Assembly: GCA_017607445.1 (NCBI GenBank)
Contig: JAEVHH010000002.1
Location: 8,152,001-8,216,000, forward strand
Source: Histoplasma ohiense
Lineage: Eukaryota > Ascomycota > Eurotiomycetes > Onygenales > Ajellomycetaceae
Reading direction: 5' to 3'
Length of the DNA: 64,000 nt
Shown here: positions 46,834 through 60,281 of the stretch, piece after piece
How the letters are laid out: each line of letters begins with the position of its first letter
Position numbering within the stretch: position 1 is the first letter of the stretch
Translations under genes and position numbers: made by a program
The notes under the pieces: generated by a model
What the model was told of the DNA's origin: nothing
What the model saw: the letters and a program-made list of their open reading frames with translations, nothing else
Database searches by the model: none

Positions 46834-47354
46834 CACTCATTAGTAATTAACTTATGCAATCAACTCCTCTTCTGCATCTGCTTGTTTCTGACTATTGTGA
46901 TCTCACATAACTCTCAATGTTCTTTCACTCTGTGCTCTGCACTCATATAGTTTCTAACAATTCTTCTGCATAGCTTTTAACATTTTTTCATTCCATACTT
47001 CACATTCATATAGTCTCTAACAATTCTTCTGTGTAGCTTCTTATATTCTTTCACTCTGTGTTCTGCATTTATATAGTCTCTAATAATTCTTTCATATAGC
47101 TCTCAATGATTCTCTCACTTCATGTTCTGCACTTGTGTAGCTTCTAATGATTCTTATATGTACTTCTTAATGTTCTTCTGCTTCACACTTCACTGTGAAG
47201 TGGCTTCTGATATTCTTCCACTCTGAACTTTCCTCTATAAGAACCCTCTTTGTATGACCTTTTCTTCTGATTTCTTTTCTCTTTCTTTTCTTAATCAATT
47301 CATAATCTGTAATTAGAATAGTACCAAATCATTAATCGAAGTACGTCTGTTACA
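46821..47354 (+). repeat. B 3' LTR
   Basis: 534 bp. In the first 64 bp it differs from the 5' LTR at nine positions, all C-to-T or G-to-A in CpG or CpC context. Confidence 0.95.
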
Positions 47355-47359
47355 ATTTG

Positions 47360-48568
47360 ATATTATTTCAAATACAGAGAAAATTCTATAATCTGTAAGA
47401 GCTGTTAAAGTTTAAATCAGATGAAAATATCTGTTTTATATAAATATAAATTTTATCATACATTCTAATATATTTAATTATATTTGTATTATATTATTTA
47501 CTGTTTACTTATTTACTTTTCTATATTTTTCTATTATATTATTGATTGCTAATATTTCTAAAATTAATTCTTTTATTCAATTTTATCAGTCTATATAAAA
47601 GATATTATAAGACAGCTCTGCTGTATATATTCATTCTATTTTTGCTCTGTCTTCACTCTGTCTCTGCTCTCTCTGCAAGCAATCACTCTGCTGCTGCTCT
47701 CTGTGAGTAATTACTCTGCTACTATTCACTACAAGCAATTGCTCTGCCACTGCTCTCTGCAAGCAATTGCTCTGTCATAACACTTGTGTGCTTTGATTAT
47801 CTCCATCATAAATGATCATATATCAGATCAGAAGTGAATGAATAGTCTATATAAACTAAATCTTCTCAAAAGTTGTTATCTGAATTCTGTGTCTATCATT
47901 ACTGTATATATAGAGATTTCTTCAGTGTAGTATATTCTCATGTTTTTTGAAAGGCTTTTGAAGTGCAGACATTGTCTGTGTCTTCTCTGAAATGCTAAAT
48001 CAATACATATATATATATATGCTGTATATATTGATTTGAACTTTATTATATAATTGAAAATAGATAATAATCACTGCTGAGAGAATCTATCTACTGTTTC
48101 AGAAATTGCAATTGTTATACAGAATATTTTCAATAACTCTCATCATTTTCATATTATTCTTCTGATACTACAACAATTTAGTACTGATTTGAGTTTTATA
48201 TATATTGACTTTTACAGTTTATTATATCTTTCACTGCATTATATTCTACTTTTTTTTTGAAGATTATTATTGATATATTGATATGAATATACTTGCAGAT
48301 CTCTCATCTACTTACAATAACTTTGATAATAATATTGATAATACTATTGAAAATGAAGATAAATGTGATAGTTATAGTCTAACTCTGTATATATAATATA
48401 TATATTATTTTTTTTAATAAAAAAATGTTGATATTTTTTTTTTCAGACTGAATATTTATTTTTCTTTAAAACAACTATATTCTATTAATAAACTATTTTA
48501 TCTTATATTTAGTCTCAGTTTTATATATGATCACACAGTCAGTCTATATATATATAATGTTATCAATT
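47360..48568. other. AT-rich spacer between B and D, with 28-bp minisatellite
   Basis: No gene. Four 28-bp units (CTCTCTGCAAGCAATCACTC...) lie at 47669-47780. A TATATATAT run is near 48008. Confidence 0.7.
47669..47780. repeat. 28-bp minisatellite, four units
   Basis: Units at 47669-47696, 47697-47724, 47725-47752 and 47753-47780, with C/T and G/A differences. Confidence 0.85.
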
Positions 48569-49079
48569 TGTAATGAGTTAGCATCTATTAGTAATTAACT
48601 TATACAATCAACTTCTCTTCTGCATCTGCTTGTTTCTGACTGTTGTAATCTCATGTAACTGTTGATGTTCTTTCACTTCATATTTTATATTTATATAGTT
48701 TTTAATGATTCTTCTGTGTAGCTCTTAATGTTCTTCTACTTTGTGCTCTGCATTTATATAGTCTCTAATAATTCTTCTGTATAGCTTCTAATATTCTTCT
48801 GCTTCATGTTTCACACTTATATAGTCTCTAACAATTCTTTCATGTAGCTCTTGATAATTTCTTCATTTCACACTCTGCATTTGTGTAGTTTCTAATAATT
48901 CTTATATATATTTCTTAATGTTCTTCTGCTCTGTGCTTCACTGTGAAGTAGCTTCTGATATTCTTTCACTCTGAACTTTTCTCTATAAAAACCCTCTTTG
49001 TACAATCTTTTCTTCTGATTTCTTTTCTTTTTCTTTTCTTAATCAATTTATAATCTGTATTAAAATAGTGCTAGATCAT
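48569..49079 (+). repeat. D 5' LTR (with terminal deletion)
   Basis: About 510 bp; starts TGTAATGAG. Compared with the 3' LTR, about 24 bp around the LTR end and primer-binding site are missing (GATCATTA is followed directly by CAATTGATTCTTCTG). Confidence 0.85.
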
Positions 49080-49123
49080 TACAATTGATTCTTCTGTGTT
49101 TAAAATCTGAGTGTCTCATTATT

Positions 49124-49720
49124 TGTGACGGGTTAGCACCTGTTAGTAATTAACTTACGCAATCAACTCCCCTCCTGCACCCGCTTGTTCCTGGCCGTTG
49201 TGACCTCGTGTAACCCTTGATGTTCTTCCGCTCTGTGCTCTGCACTTGTGTAGTTTCTAATGATTCTTCTGTGTAGCTCTTAATGTTCTTCCACTCCATG
49301 CTCTGCATTTGTGTAGTCTCTAACAATTCTTCCATGTAGCTTCTTATGTTCTCCCACTCTGTGTTCTGTGCTCATGTAGTCTCTAATGATTCTTTCATGT
49401 AGCTTCTTACATTCTTCTACTCTGTGTTCTGTGCTTGCATAGTCTCTAATGATTCTTCTGTGTAGCTCTCAATGATTTCTCCACCCCACATTCTGTGCTT
49501 GTGTAGCTTCTAACAATTCTTACATGTATCTCTTAATGTTTTTCTGCTCTGCACTCCACTGTGGAGTGGCTTCTGATATTCTTCCATTCTGAACTTTCCT
49601 CTATAAGAATCCTCTTCATATGATCTTTTCTTCTGATTTCTTTTCTCTTTCTTTCCTTAATCAATTTGTAATCTGTAATTAGAATAGTATCAAATTGTTA
49701 ATTGAAGTACACTCATTATA
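49124..49720 (+). repeat. C 5' LTR
   Basis: 597 bp, starts TGTGACGGGTTAG; last bases decayed from CATTACA to CATTATA. Keeps CpGs in its first 90 bp. Confidence 0.95.
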
Positions 49721-50077
49721 TTATGAATTGATTCTTCTGCATTTAAGATCTGAGTGTCTCATTATTAGTTCTTACATCTGAGTGTGTTGTTATCAGTTCT
49801 TACACTCAAATGCATTGTTTACAGATCTGAGTGTCTAGTCATTACAAGAGATCCCTCATGAGTCTGAGTGCTTTTATCATTAGTTATATAGACTGTTGTG
49901 TCTAAGCATCTGAAACACAATTGACTGTGTTCTATAAGACCTGAGTGTCTATGAACTGTAACACTGTGAATAGCATTCACAAAGAAGCTTGATCAAGCTT
50001 AGCATCACAACACTGTGAATAGTGTCTGTGAGAGAACTGAGTGTCTACAAGTATTCCTTTTCTTTTATTATTATTAT

Positions 50078-51109
50078 ATGTTCTTAGATATTGAAATGAA
50101 CTATGAACAATTCTACAAACATCCACTGCATCTGAACACAGTGGATGACAACTTAGATCTATGAAGCATTCTTCAGCAACAGACACTACAGATGGCTGAA
50201 TTGCAATGATGACTTGCTGAAATAAGCACTCCCACATTCACCATTCCTTTTACACCCACGCCTCATGAAAAGCCTCCAAGAGAGAAGCTTCCAATCCTCA
50301 ACAAATACAAGAGAGACCTAGCACTCTATCTCATGTGAAAGTCAAAAGCAAACACCAAATTGAACATCAATGAATGAGCAATAGACTCACTATCCAATCA
50401 AGTGTGATATATTCATAGCAGATTGAATGGTGATGCATTAGCAAAATTCCAACTCTGAATGAGTCATTGTCAGAATCATCAGTGTATATCAGAGCTAGTC
50501 TTTCAACAACTCAACTCTCTCTTCCTCAATTCTACACTTCAAGTCAAGGTGTTAGACTGGCTTAATTGAACTCATCAGATGAATGTTGTGTTGGCAATTT
50601 ATCTTTCTGAATTCAATCACAAGCTTCTAGAAGCAGATGGGCAAGACTGAGATGACACTGTCAAGATCAACATATTGTTCAAGAACTTGAACTTTCAATT
50701 GCATAACTGAAGTATAGAGCATTCAAAGCTTTCAATATACAGTGAATTCTATACTGATCTTTGTCTGTTGAACAATGATCTGTCTCAGTTCCACACACTT
50801 CAAAATTGTAGAGAATTTCACTGAACAAATGTATACATCTCAAACCACTCTGCAGCATCCTCCATCTCTGAATCAGAATCAATGAACTGAGTTCCACACA
50901 TAAATGTAAGTCATCTGAGAGTCCTCAACATCTCAGAGAAGAACACTGCTGACTGAATTGTCAGAGAAGTCTGCATACACTGCAACAAGTCAGAGCACTT
51001 CACAAATCAATGTCTGAATGTGATCATTCTGAGTAAACCCCCCACACACATGAACACTGCATCGCCCGCGGATAAGCAAGAACAGAGAAAAGATTAGCTC
51101 TTGCTCTAA
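50078..51109 (+). pseudogene. C gag (degenerate)
   Basis: 1032 bp, same frame and length as in B. TGA interrupts it, and near the end there is one TAG (in AAAGATTAGCTC, where other copies keep GAT/GAC-GAG/AAG). The CCHC knuckle CIHCNKSEHFTNQC is at about 50977-51018. Confidence 0.85.
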
Positions 51110-54100
51110 AATACAGATGAAAGTTTAAGAAGCAAAAAGCTAGCTGAAGATTTGAGCAGAAGATGCAAGCAGACACAATCATAATCTCTGTCATTGTAAA
51201 TAGCTTAGTCAATATATGAGCAATGATAGACAGTGGTTTTCTTCACTACACTCTTATAGACACCCAGCTGATTGAGAAGTATAAGCTCCAGCATATCCTC
51301 TTTTTCAAACCACATAAACTCAGTGAATTTGACAGCCCCAGAGAATCCACCTCCTACAACATGATAAGATTTAATGTCAACATAGAAGGACATAAGAAAA
51401 AGAATATATACACATACAAAATACAAAACCTTGAGTACAATCTAATGCTCAGTCTATCATAGCTCACAGAATTTGGAACCTTGTTGAATGCACACAACCA
51501 CTGTCTTATTTTCCCAGAAGATGACTGTGTTTACAAGAAGAATGTCAATAGAACCACTGATCTCACTCAGATATCAGTGGAAGTGTACAAACTACTAATT
51601 CATCAAACACATGAGAAGAAGAACATTCAAGTGTTTGCTGCTAGTATAGCAGATATCAAGAAAGTATTAGAAAAGTTAGAACTCAAAGATCTCAAGAAAC
51701 TGCATAAGAAACTACTCAAATCATACAAAGACTTCACAGATATGTTCAACAAGAAAGAAGCTGAAAAGCTTTCTCCTCACTGAGAACCTGGCATAGATCA
51801 TACAATCAAGCTCATTAAGAAAGATGATAAGAACTCACAACTGCTCTGAGGTTCTCTCTACAGTATATCACATGACAAGCTTCTCATTCTACAAAAAACA
51901 CTCAATGAATTACTAGACAAAGACTTCATTTGTGTTAGCAACTCACTCACTGCAGCATCTGTACTGTTTGCAAAGAAATCAGAAGAAGGCTTACAATTCT
52001 GCATTGATTATCAAGAACTCAACAAGATTACACAGAAGAATTAATACCCTCTCTCACTCATCAATGAAACACTCAAACAGATAGAAAAAGTAAAATGATT
52101 TATGAAACTTGACATCTCTGCAGTCTTCTACAAGATAAGGATTAATGAAGATGATGAATGGCTAACTGTCTTTCATATGCATTACAGATTATATGAATGA
52201 ACAGTGACCCTCTTTGAATTAGTGAATGCTCTGAGTACATTTCAGAAATACATTAACTGAGCTCTATGAGATCTGCTTGATGAGATCACCTCAGTATACA
52301 TGAATGATATCTTGATCTTCATTGATGAATTGCTCACTGAGCATCATAAGCACATACAACAAGTTCTTGACCATCTATGAAAAGCTGAACTGCAAGTGGA
52401 CATTGACAAATGCAACTTTGAGACCAAGTCTACAATCTATCTAGAATTCATCATCAAAGCTGAAAAAGGCATATGCATGGATTCTAAGAAAATGAAAGCA
52501 ATTCTCAACTGAGAGGCATCAGTCTCAGTAAAAGAGACTAGAAGCTTTCTAGAATTCATCAACTTCTACTGAAGATTTATCAAAGACTTCTTCAATATTG
52601 TACAATCACTGACAGATCTGACTCAGAAAGATGCTGTATTTCAATGAACTGATGAAGTGAATGCAGCATTCAAAAAGCTGAAGTGTATGTTCACAAGCAC
52701 TTCAATGCTGCAATCATTCAATTCAGATAAGCATACAATTCTCAAAACAGATGCTTCAGATTATGTAGTAGATGAGGCACTAATACAATATGATAATGAA
52801 GATGTTCTACAACTCTGTGTCTTCATCTCAAAAAAGATGTCATCTGCTGAATGCAACTACAAGATCTACAACAAGGAGCTTCTAGCAATCATACAATGCC
52901 TTGAAGAATGAGAGTTTGAACTTATGAGTGTTGAGAAGTTTGAGATTGTTATCAATTATAAAAACTTAGAATACTTCACAATCACTTATAAGCTCATCAA
53001 GAGACATATGCATTGATCATTGTTTCTTAGTCATTTTTTATTCACAATTCATTATCAATCTGAAGTAGAGAACACTCTTGCAGATGCTCTGTCCCACTGA
53101 GAATAAGATATACCATCTGATGACTTAGATGACAGATGAAAACATCAAGAGCATCAGTTAATCAACCCCACAATCATAGAAAGTTCTACACAATCAGATG
53201 AACCCCACATACATATCAACCAGTTCTGAGCTCAAGAACCCTCACTCAAAGAACAATGGAGACTAACAGCAGAAGCAGATGAATTCTGACAGTAAGTCAT
53301 CAAAGTCATACAAAGTAAAGCACCTCAATTCCCCACAGGTGTATACTCAAGAACAGATATCTCAGCATATTCAATCAATAATGACAATCACTTACACTTT
53401 CAAGATAGATAATGAGTCCTCAATTCAGAACCTCTATAAACACAGATCATGCAAGAAATTCATGACTCATCAATGACTAAGCACTCAGAACACAAAATCA
53501 TGTACAACATTGTTGTCTGAGAATTCTACTGATCAGATATGTTGAAAGACATACATCAGTTTGTACACAACTGTGATCACTGCAGCTCAGTGACAGCATG
53601 ATATGAACACTGAAAAAAGATGCTGAAATCTCTATCTGTTCTCAACTGAACTTGGTGCAATATAGCTATTGATTTTGCAGTTTTCTTACTCAAAAGTGAA
53701 GATTCTACAAACATTCTAGTCATTGTCAATCAACTCAGCAAGAGCATAATACTACAGCTCTGTGACAAGATGGACACTGAAGTAGTTGCAGATGCCTTCA
53801 TCAGAAGCCTATTCTATTGTATACACAGTCTGCCTTCATTCATTGTGTCAGATAGAGACAGTCAATTCATCAGCACACTCTGAGCCTGCATATGCCAATT
53901 ATTAAGAATCAAACAAAAGTTATCAACAGCATACCACTCAGAGACTGATGAAGCTATCAAGAAAATGATACAAACAGTAAAGAACATCCTCTGTAAGTTC
54001 TGTAATTACACACAAAACAACTGAAGCAATCTGCTGCCACACACTAAGATTGCAATTAACAGTTGAGATTTCACTACAACAGATGTAAGCTCATTCTTTC

Positions 54101-54741
54101 TTCTATATGAATACAACTTAGAGGTTCTGAACTTTTCTGAGACTCTCCAAGAAACCATGTACACCCGCAGCCTCATACAGACAGCAGAGAATATCATGAG
54201 CAAGCTGAAGAAGATTCACAAATGAACAGAAGCTTCAATGATCAGCACTCAGTAAGATTACAAGAATCAAGCAAACATCAGAAGAAGTTCTGCAATTCAA
54301 TATCATATAGAAGACAAAGTCTGACTGAATCTCAAGAATATAAGAACAGATCACTCCTTGTATACACTAGATTATCATCACATCAAATATACAGTGAAGG
54401 ATGTGCTAGACACACACAATTATCAACTCAACATCCCATCTGACATCCACAACATCTTTCATACAAACCTGCTCCAACCCACAGCTGAGAATCCATTCCC
54501 CTCACAGAGAACCTCTGATTGACAGCCACTCATCATTATAGAAGAAGACAACAAACTCAAGTGGGAAATCAAAGCAATTCTTGATAATAGAACCAACCAT
54601 CATCACTGTGAATATCTCATCAAATGAGTAGAATACAATCATCTGATCTGAGAATCTGTGTCTGCCTTGAAGGACACTGCTGCCCTCGACACCTACAAGT
54701 TCTCACTCACTCTGATAGAGGGGGATAATGTGATGGGTTAG
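51110..54741 (+). pseudogene. C pol (degenerate)
   Basis: Protease IDSG at 51226-51237, so the active-site triad is preserved here. RT active site YMND near 52297-52308, RNase H block open at 52657-52911 (DASDYVVDEAL), integrase about 53450-54190, chromodomain about 54550-54680. It ends at the TAG 54739-54741 inside the 3' LTR. Stops are mostly TGA at Arg/Trp positions. Confidence 0.86.
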
Positions 54742-55325
54742 CATCTGTTAGTAATTAACTTATGCAATCAACTCTTCTTCTGCATCTGCTTGTTTCTGAC
54801 TGTTGTGATCTCATGTAATTCTCAATGTTCTTTCACTCTGTGCTCTGCACTCATATAGTTTCTAACAATTCTTCTGTGTAGCTCTTAACATTCTTTCACT
54901 CCATGCTTCACACTCATGTAGTCTCTAATGATTCTTTCACATAGCTTCTTACATTCTTCTGCTCTGTGTTTCACACTTGTGTAGTCTCTAATAATTCTTC
55001 TGTGTAGCTTCTTACATTCTCCTGCTCTGTGTTCCGCACTCACATAGTCTCTAACAATTCTTCCATATAGCTCTCAATGATTCCTCCACCCCATGTTCCA
55101 CGCTTGTGTAGCTTCTAACAATTCTTATATGTATCTTTTAATGTTCTTCCACTTCACACTTCACTGTGGAGCAGCTTCTGATATTCTTCCACTCTGAACT
55201 TTCCTCTATAAGAACCTCCTTCATATGACCTTTTCTTCTGATTTCTTTTCTCTTTCTTTCCTTAATCAATTTGTAATCTGTAATTAGAATAGTATCAAAT
55301 CGTTAATCGAAGTACATCTGTTACA
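54729..55325 (+). repeat. C 3' LTR
   Basis: 597 bp, ends CTGTTACA. Confidence 0.95.
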
Positions 55326-55617
55326 TTATTAGTTCTTACATCTGAGTGTATTGTTTACAGATCTGAATGTCTAGTTGTTATAAGAGATTTCTCATGAGTC
55401 TGAATGCCTCTATTGTTAGTTATATAGACTGTTATGTCTAAATATCTGAAATACAATCAATTATGTTCTACAAGATTCAAGTGTCTATGAACTGTAATGC
55501 TGTGAATAGTGTTTATGAAGAAGCTTGACAAAGCTTAGCACTGCAACACTGTGAATAGTGTCTGTGAGAGAATCAAATATCTACAAATATTTCTTTTTTT
55601 TTTTTTATTATTATTAC

Positions 55618-56649
55618 ATATTCTTAGATATTGAAATGAACTATAAACAATTCTACAAACATTCACTGCATCTGAATGCAGTGGATGATAACTTAGATCT
55701 ATGAAGCATTCTTCAGCAGTAGACACTATAGATAACTGAATTGCAACAATGATTTGCTGAGATAAACACTTTCACATTCATCATTTCTTCTACACTCACC
55801 TTTCATGAAAAGCTCTCAAGAGAGAAGCTTTCAATTTTTGATAAATACAAAAGAGATCTAGCACTCTATCTTATGTGAAAGTCAAAAATGAATGCCAAAT
55901 TGAACATTGATGAACAAGCAATAGACTCACTATTCAATCAAGCATGATATATTCATAGCAGATTGAATGATGATATATTAGTAAAATTGCAACTCTGAAT
56001 AAATCATTGTCAGAATCATCAGCATATGTCAGAGCTAGTCTTTCAACAACTCAACTCTCTCTTTCTCAATTCTACACTTTAAGTCAAGATATTGAACTGA
56101 CTTAATCAGACTTATCAGATAAATATTGTGTTGACAATTTATCTTTCTGAATTCAATCACAAACTTCTAGAAGCAGATGAGCAAGACTGAAATGACACTG
56201 TCAAGATCAATATATTGTTCAAGAATTTGAACTTTCAGTTGTATAACTGAAGTATAGAGTATCTGAAGCTCTCAATATACAGTGAATTCTGTACTGATTT
56301 TTGTCTGTTGAACAATGATCTGTTTCAGTTCTGCATGTTTCAAAATTGCAGAGAATTCTGTTGAACAAATGTGTATACTCTGAACTGCTTTGCAGCATTT
56401 CTCATCTCTGAATCAGAATCAATGAACTGAGTCTCACATATAAACACAAGTTGCTTGAGAGTCTTCAATGTCTCAGAGAAGAATATCACTGATCAAATTG
56501 TCAGAGAAGTCTGCATACACTGTGACAAGTCAGAGCACTTCATAAATCAATGTCTGAATGTGATTACTCTGAGTAAACCCCTCACATATGTGAACACTGT
56601 GTCATTCACAGACAGGCAAGAACAGAGAAAAGATGAGCTCTCACTCTAA
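55618..56649 (+). pseudogene. D gag (degenerate, start codon lost)
   Basis: 1032 bp, collinear with the other copies. The position of the start ATG is ATA, a G-to-A change. The zinc knuckle CIHCDKSEHFINQC is kept (about 56517-56558), inside an open 64-codon block. Confidence 0.82.
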
Positions 56650-59600
56650 AATGTGAATAAAAGCTCAAGAAGTAGAAAGCTAGCTGAAGATTTGAGTAGA
56701 AGATACAAGCAGATGCAATCATAATCTCTATCATTGTAAATAATCTAGTTAATATATGAGTAATGATAGACAGTGGTTTTCTTCATTATGCTCTTATAGA
56801 CACTCAGCTGATTGAGAAGTATAAACTTCAGTATATCTTCTTTTTCAAACTATATAAACTCAGTGAATTTGATGATCTCAGAGAATCTGCCTTCTACAAC
56901 ATGATAAGATTTAATGTTGATGTAGAAGAACATAAGAAAAAAAATGTATATATATATAAAATACAAAGTCTTGAGTACAATCTAATGCTTGATCTATCAT
57001 GACTCACAGAATTTGAAACCTTGTTGAACACACACAACCACTGTCTTATTTTCTCAGAAAATGACTGTGTTTATAAGAAAGATATTGATAGAACTGCTGA
57101 TTTCATTCAGATATCAGTAGAAGTATACAAACTACTAATTCATCAAATGCATGAGAAGAAGAATGTCCAAGTGTTTGCTGTTAGCATGACAGATATCAAA
57201 AAAACATTAGAGAAATTAGAACTCAAGAACTTCAAGAAACTGTGCAAGAAACTATCTGAATTGTACAAAAATTTCACAAAAATGTTTGATAAAAAAGAAG
57301 CTGAAAAGCTTCTCTCTCACTGAGAACACAGTATAGATTATACAATTGAACTTATCAAGAAAGATAATAAAGATTCACAATTACTCTGAAATTCTCTCTA
57401 CAGTATATCACATGATGAGCTTCTTGTTCTACAAAAAATGCTCAATAAATTACTAGACAAAGACTTCATTCATATTAGCAACTCATCTGCTGCAGCATCT
57501 GTACTGTTTGCAAAAAAATCAGAAGAAAACTTACAATTCTGTATTGACTATTGAGAACTCAATAAAATTATATGAAAGAACTGATACCTTCTCTCACTCA
57601 TCAATGAAACACTCAAACAGATAGAAAAAGTGAAATGATTTATGAAACTTAACATCTCTGCAGCCTTCTACAAGATAAGAATTAATGAAGATGATGAATA
57701 GCTAACTATCTTTTGTACATGTTATGAATTATATGAATGAACAGTGACTCTCTTTGAATTAGTGAATGCTCTGAGTATGTTTCAGAAATACATTAACTGA
57801 GCTCTATAAGACTTGCTTGATGAGATTGCTTCAGTGTATATAAATGATATTCTGATCTTCATTGATGAATCATTTACTGAGTATTGTAAGTATATATGAC
57901 AAGTGCTTGATTATCTATGAAAAGCTGAACTGCAAATGAATATTGATAAATGTGACTTTGAGACTAAGTCTATAATCTATCTAAAATTCATCATTAAAGC
58001 TGAAAAAGATGTATGTATGAATTCTAAGAAGATGGAAGCAATTCTCAACTGAGAAATATCAGTCTTGATAAAAGAAATTAGAAGCTTTCTAGAATTTGTT
58101 AACTTCTACTGAAGATTTATCAAAGACTTCTCTGATATTGTACAATCACTGATGAATCTGATCTGAAAAGATGCTGTATTTCAATGAACTGATGAAGTGA
58201 ATGCAGCATTCAAAAAGCTGAAGTGTATATTCACAAATACTTCAATACTGCAATCATTTGATCTGAATAAACATATGATTCTTGAAACAGATGTCTCAGA
58301 TTATGTAGTAGATGAAACATTGATATAATATGATAATAAAAATATTCTATAATCTTGTGTCTTCATCTTGAAAAAGATGTTGTCTGCTGAATGCAACTAT
58401 GAGATCTACAACAAAAAGCTTCTAGTGATTATATAATATTTTGAAGAATAAAAGTCTGAACTTATAAACATTGAGAAGTTTGAGATTGTTACTGATTATA
58501 AGAACTTAAAGTACTTCACAATCATTTATAAACTCACTGAAAGATATATGTATTGATCATTGTTTCTTAGCTGTTTTTTATTCACAATTTGTTATTGATT
58601 TGAAGTAGAGAATACTTTTGTAAATGCTCTGTCTCATTAAAAACAAAATATATCATCTGATGATTTGAATGACAGATAGAAACATTGAGAGCATTGATTA
58701 ATTGACTCTGCAATTATAGAAAGTTCTACACAATCAGATGAACTCTATATATATATCAATCAGTTCTGAGCTCAAGAACTTTTATTTGAAGAATAATGAA
58801 AATTAGTAGCAGAAGCAGATGAATTCTGACAACAAACTACTGAAGCTGTATAAAGCAAAGCATTCTGATTCTCTGCAGATGTATATTCAAAAACAGATAT
58901 CTCAGTATATTCAATTGATAATAATAACTGTTTATACTTTTGAAATAGATGATGAATCTCTGATTCAGAATCTCTACAAACACAGATCATACAAGAAATT
59001 TATAGCTTGTTGATAATTAAACACTCAGAATGCAAAATCATGTACAATATTATTGTCTGAGAATTCTACTGATCAGATATATTGAAAGATATACATCAGT
59101 TTGTACACAACTGTGATTGCTGTGACTCAGTGATGATATAATATGAATGTTGAAAAAAGATGCTGAAGCTTCTATCTATCTTCAACTGAATTTAATATGA
59201 TATAGCTATTGATTTTGCAGTTTTCTTGTCTGAGATTGAAGATTCTATTAGCATTCTAGTTATTATCAATCAATTCAGTAAGAGTGTAATACTATAGTTC
59301 TGTGATAAGATGAATGTTGAAATAGTTGTAGATATCTTCATCAGAAGTCTGTTCTATCATATACACAGTCTGTCTTCATTCATTATATCAGATAGAGGCA
59401 GTCAATTTGTCAGTGCACTCTGAGTCTGTGTATATCAATTGCTAAAAATTGAATGAAAGTTATCAACAGTGTATTATTCAGAGACTGATGAAGCTACTGA
59501 GATAATAATATAAATGATAAAGAATATTCTCTGTAAGTTCTGCAATTATATACAAAACAACTGAAGCAATCTGCTGCTGTATGCTGAGATTGTGATTAAC

Positions 59601-60281
59601 AGTTGAGATTCTGCTACAACAGATGTAAGCTCATTTTTTCTTCTATATAGATATAATTTAGAGGTTCTGAACTTCTCTGAGACTCTCTGAGAAACTGTGT
59701 ACATCTGCAGTCTTATACAGACAGCAGAGAACATTGTGAGCAAGTTGAAGAAAGTTTATAAATGAGCAGAAACTTCAATAATCAGTGTTTAGTAAAATTA
59801 TAAAAATCAAATAAACATCAGAAAAAATTCTGCAACTCAATATTATATAGAAGACAAAGTCTGACTGAATCTTAAGAATATAAAAACAGATTATCTTTTA
59901 TATATACTAGATTACTATCACATCAAATATATGATGAAGAAAGTGTTAGATACACACAATTATTGACTCAACACTTTATCTGATATTTATAATATCTTTC
60001 ATATAAACCTGCTTCAATCCACAGCTGAGAATTCATTCCTCTCACAGAGAATCTCTGATTGACAATTATCTGTTATTGTAGAAGAAGATAATAAACTTAA
60101 GTGAGAAATTGAAGCAATTCTTGATAATAGAATCAACTACTGCTGTTATAAATATCTTATTAAATGAGTAGAATATGATTGTCTGATCTGAGAATCTGTG
60201 TCTGCTTTGAAGAATATCATCACTTTCAACATCTATAAGTTCTCACTCACTCTGATAGAGAAGGATAATGTGATAGATTAA
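56650..60281 (+). pseudogene. D pol (degenerate)
   Basis: Protease IDSG at 56766-56777. RT active site reads YIND near 57837-57848. Integrase about 58990-59740, chromodomain about 60090-60220. Besides TGA it carries many TAA/TAG codons, so CpA sites were hit too, unlike in C. Confidence 0.82.

Larger units (their letters stand above)
41267..47359 (+). mobile_element. Retrotransposon B, family 1, complete, with target duplication ATTTG
   Basis: The element is 41272-47354 (6083 bp), flanked by ATTTG at 41267-41271 and 47355-47359. It has 534-bp LTRs, a leader with a self-priming site, gag (42170-43201) and pol in the -1 frame (to 46833). It is among the better preserved copies: the 5' LTR keeps CpGs (GACGGG, ACCCG, TTACGC) that are TG or CA in the 3' LTR. 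Confidence 0.95.
49119..55330 (+). mobile_element. Retrotransposon C, family 1, complete, nested in D (TSD TTATT)
   Basis: The element is 49124-55325 (6202 bp), flanked by TTATT at 49119-49123 and 55326-55330. LTRs are 597 bp (49124-49720 and 54729-55325), one 63-bp unit longer than in A and B. Gag is at 50078-51109, pol runs to 54741. The primer-binding site is 49721-49733; its LTR partner AATCAATTTGTAA (49659-49671) differs at the former CpG, where each strand decayed differently, leaving two G-U pairs. Removing C restores the D leader. Confidence 0.95.
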
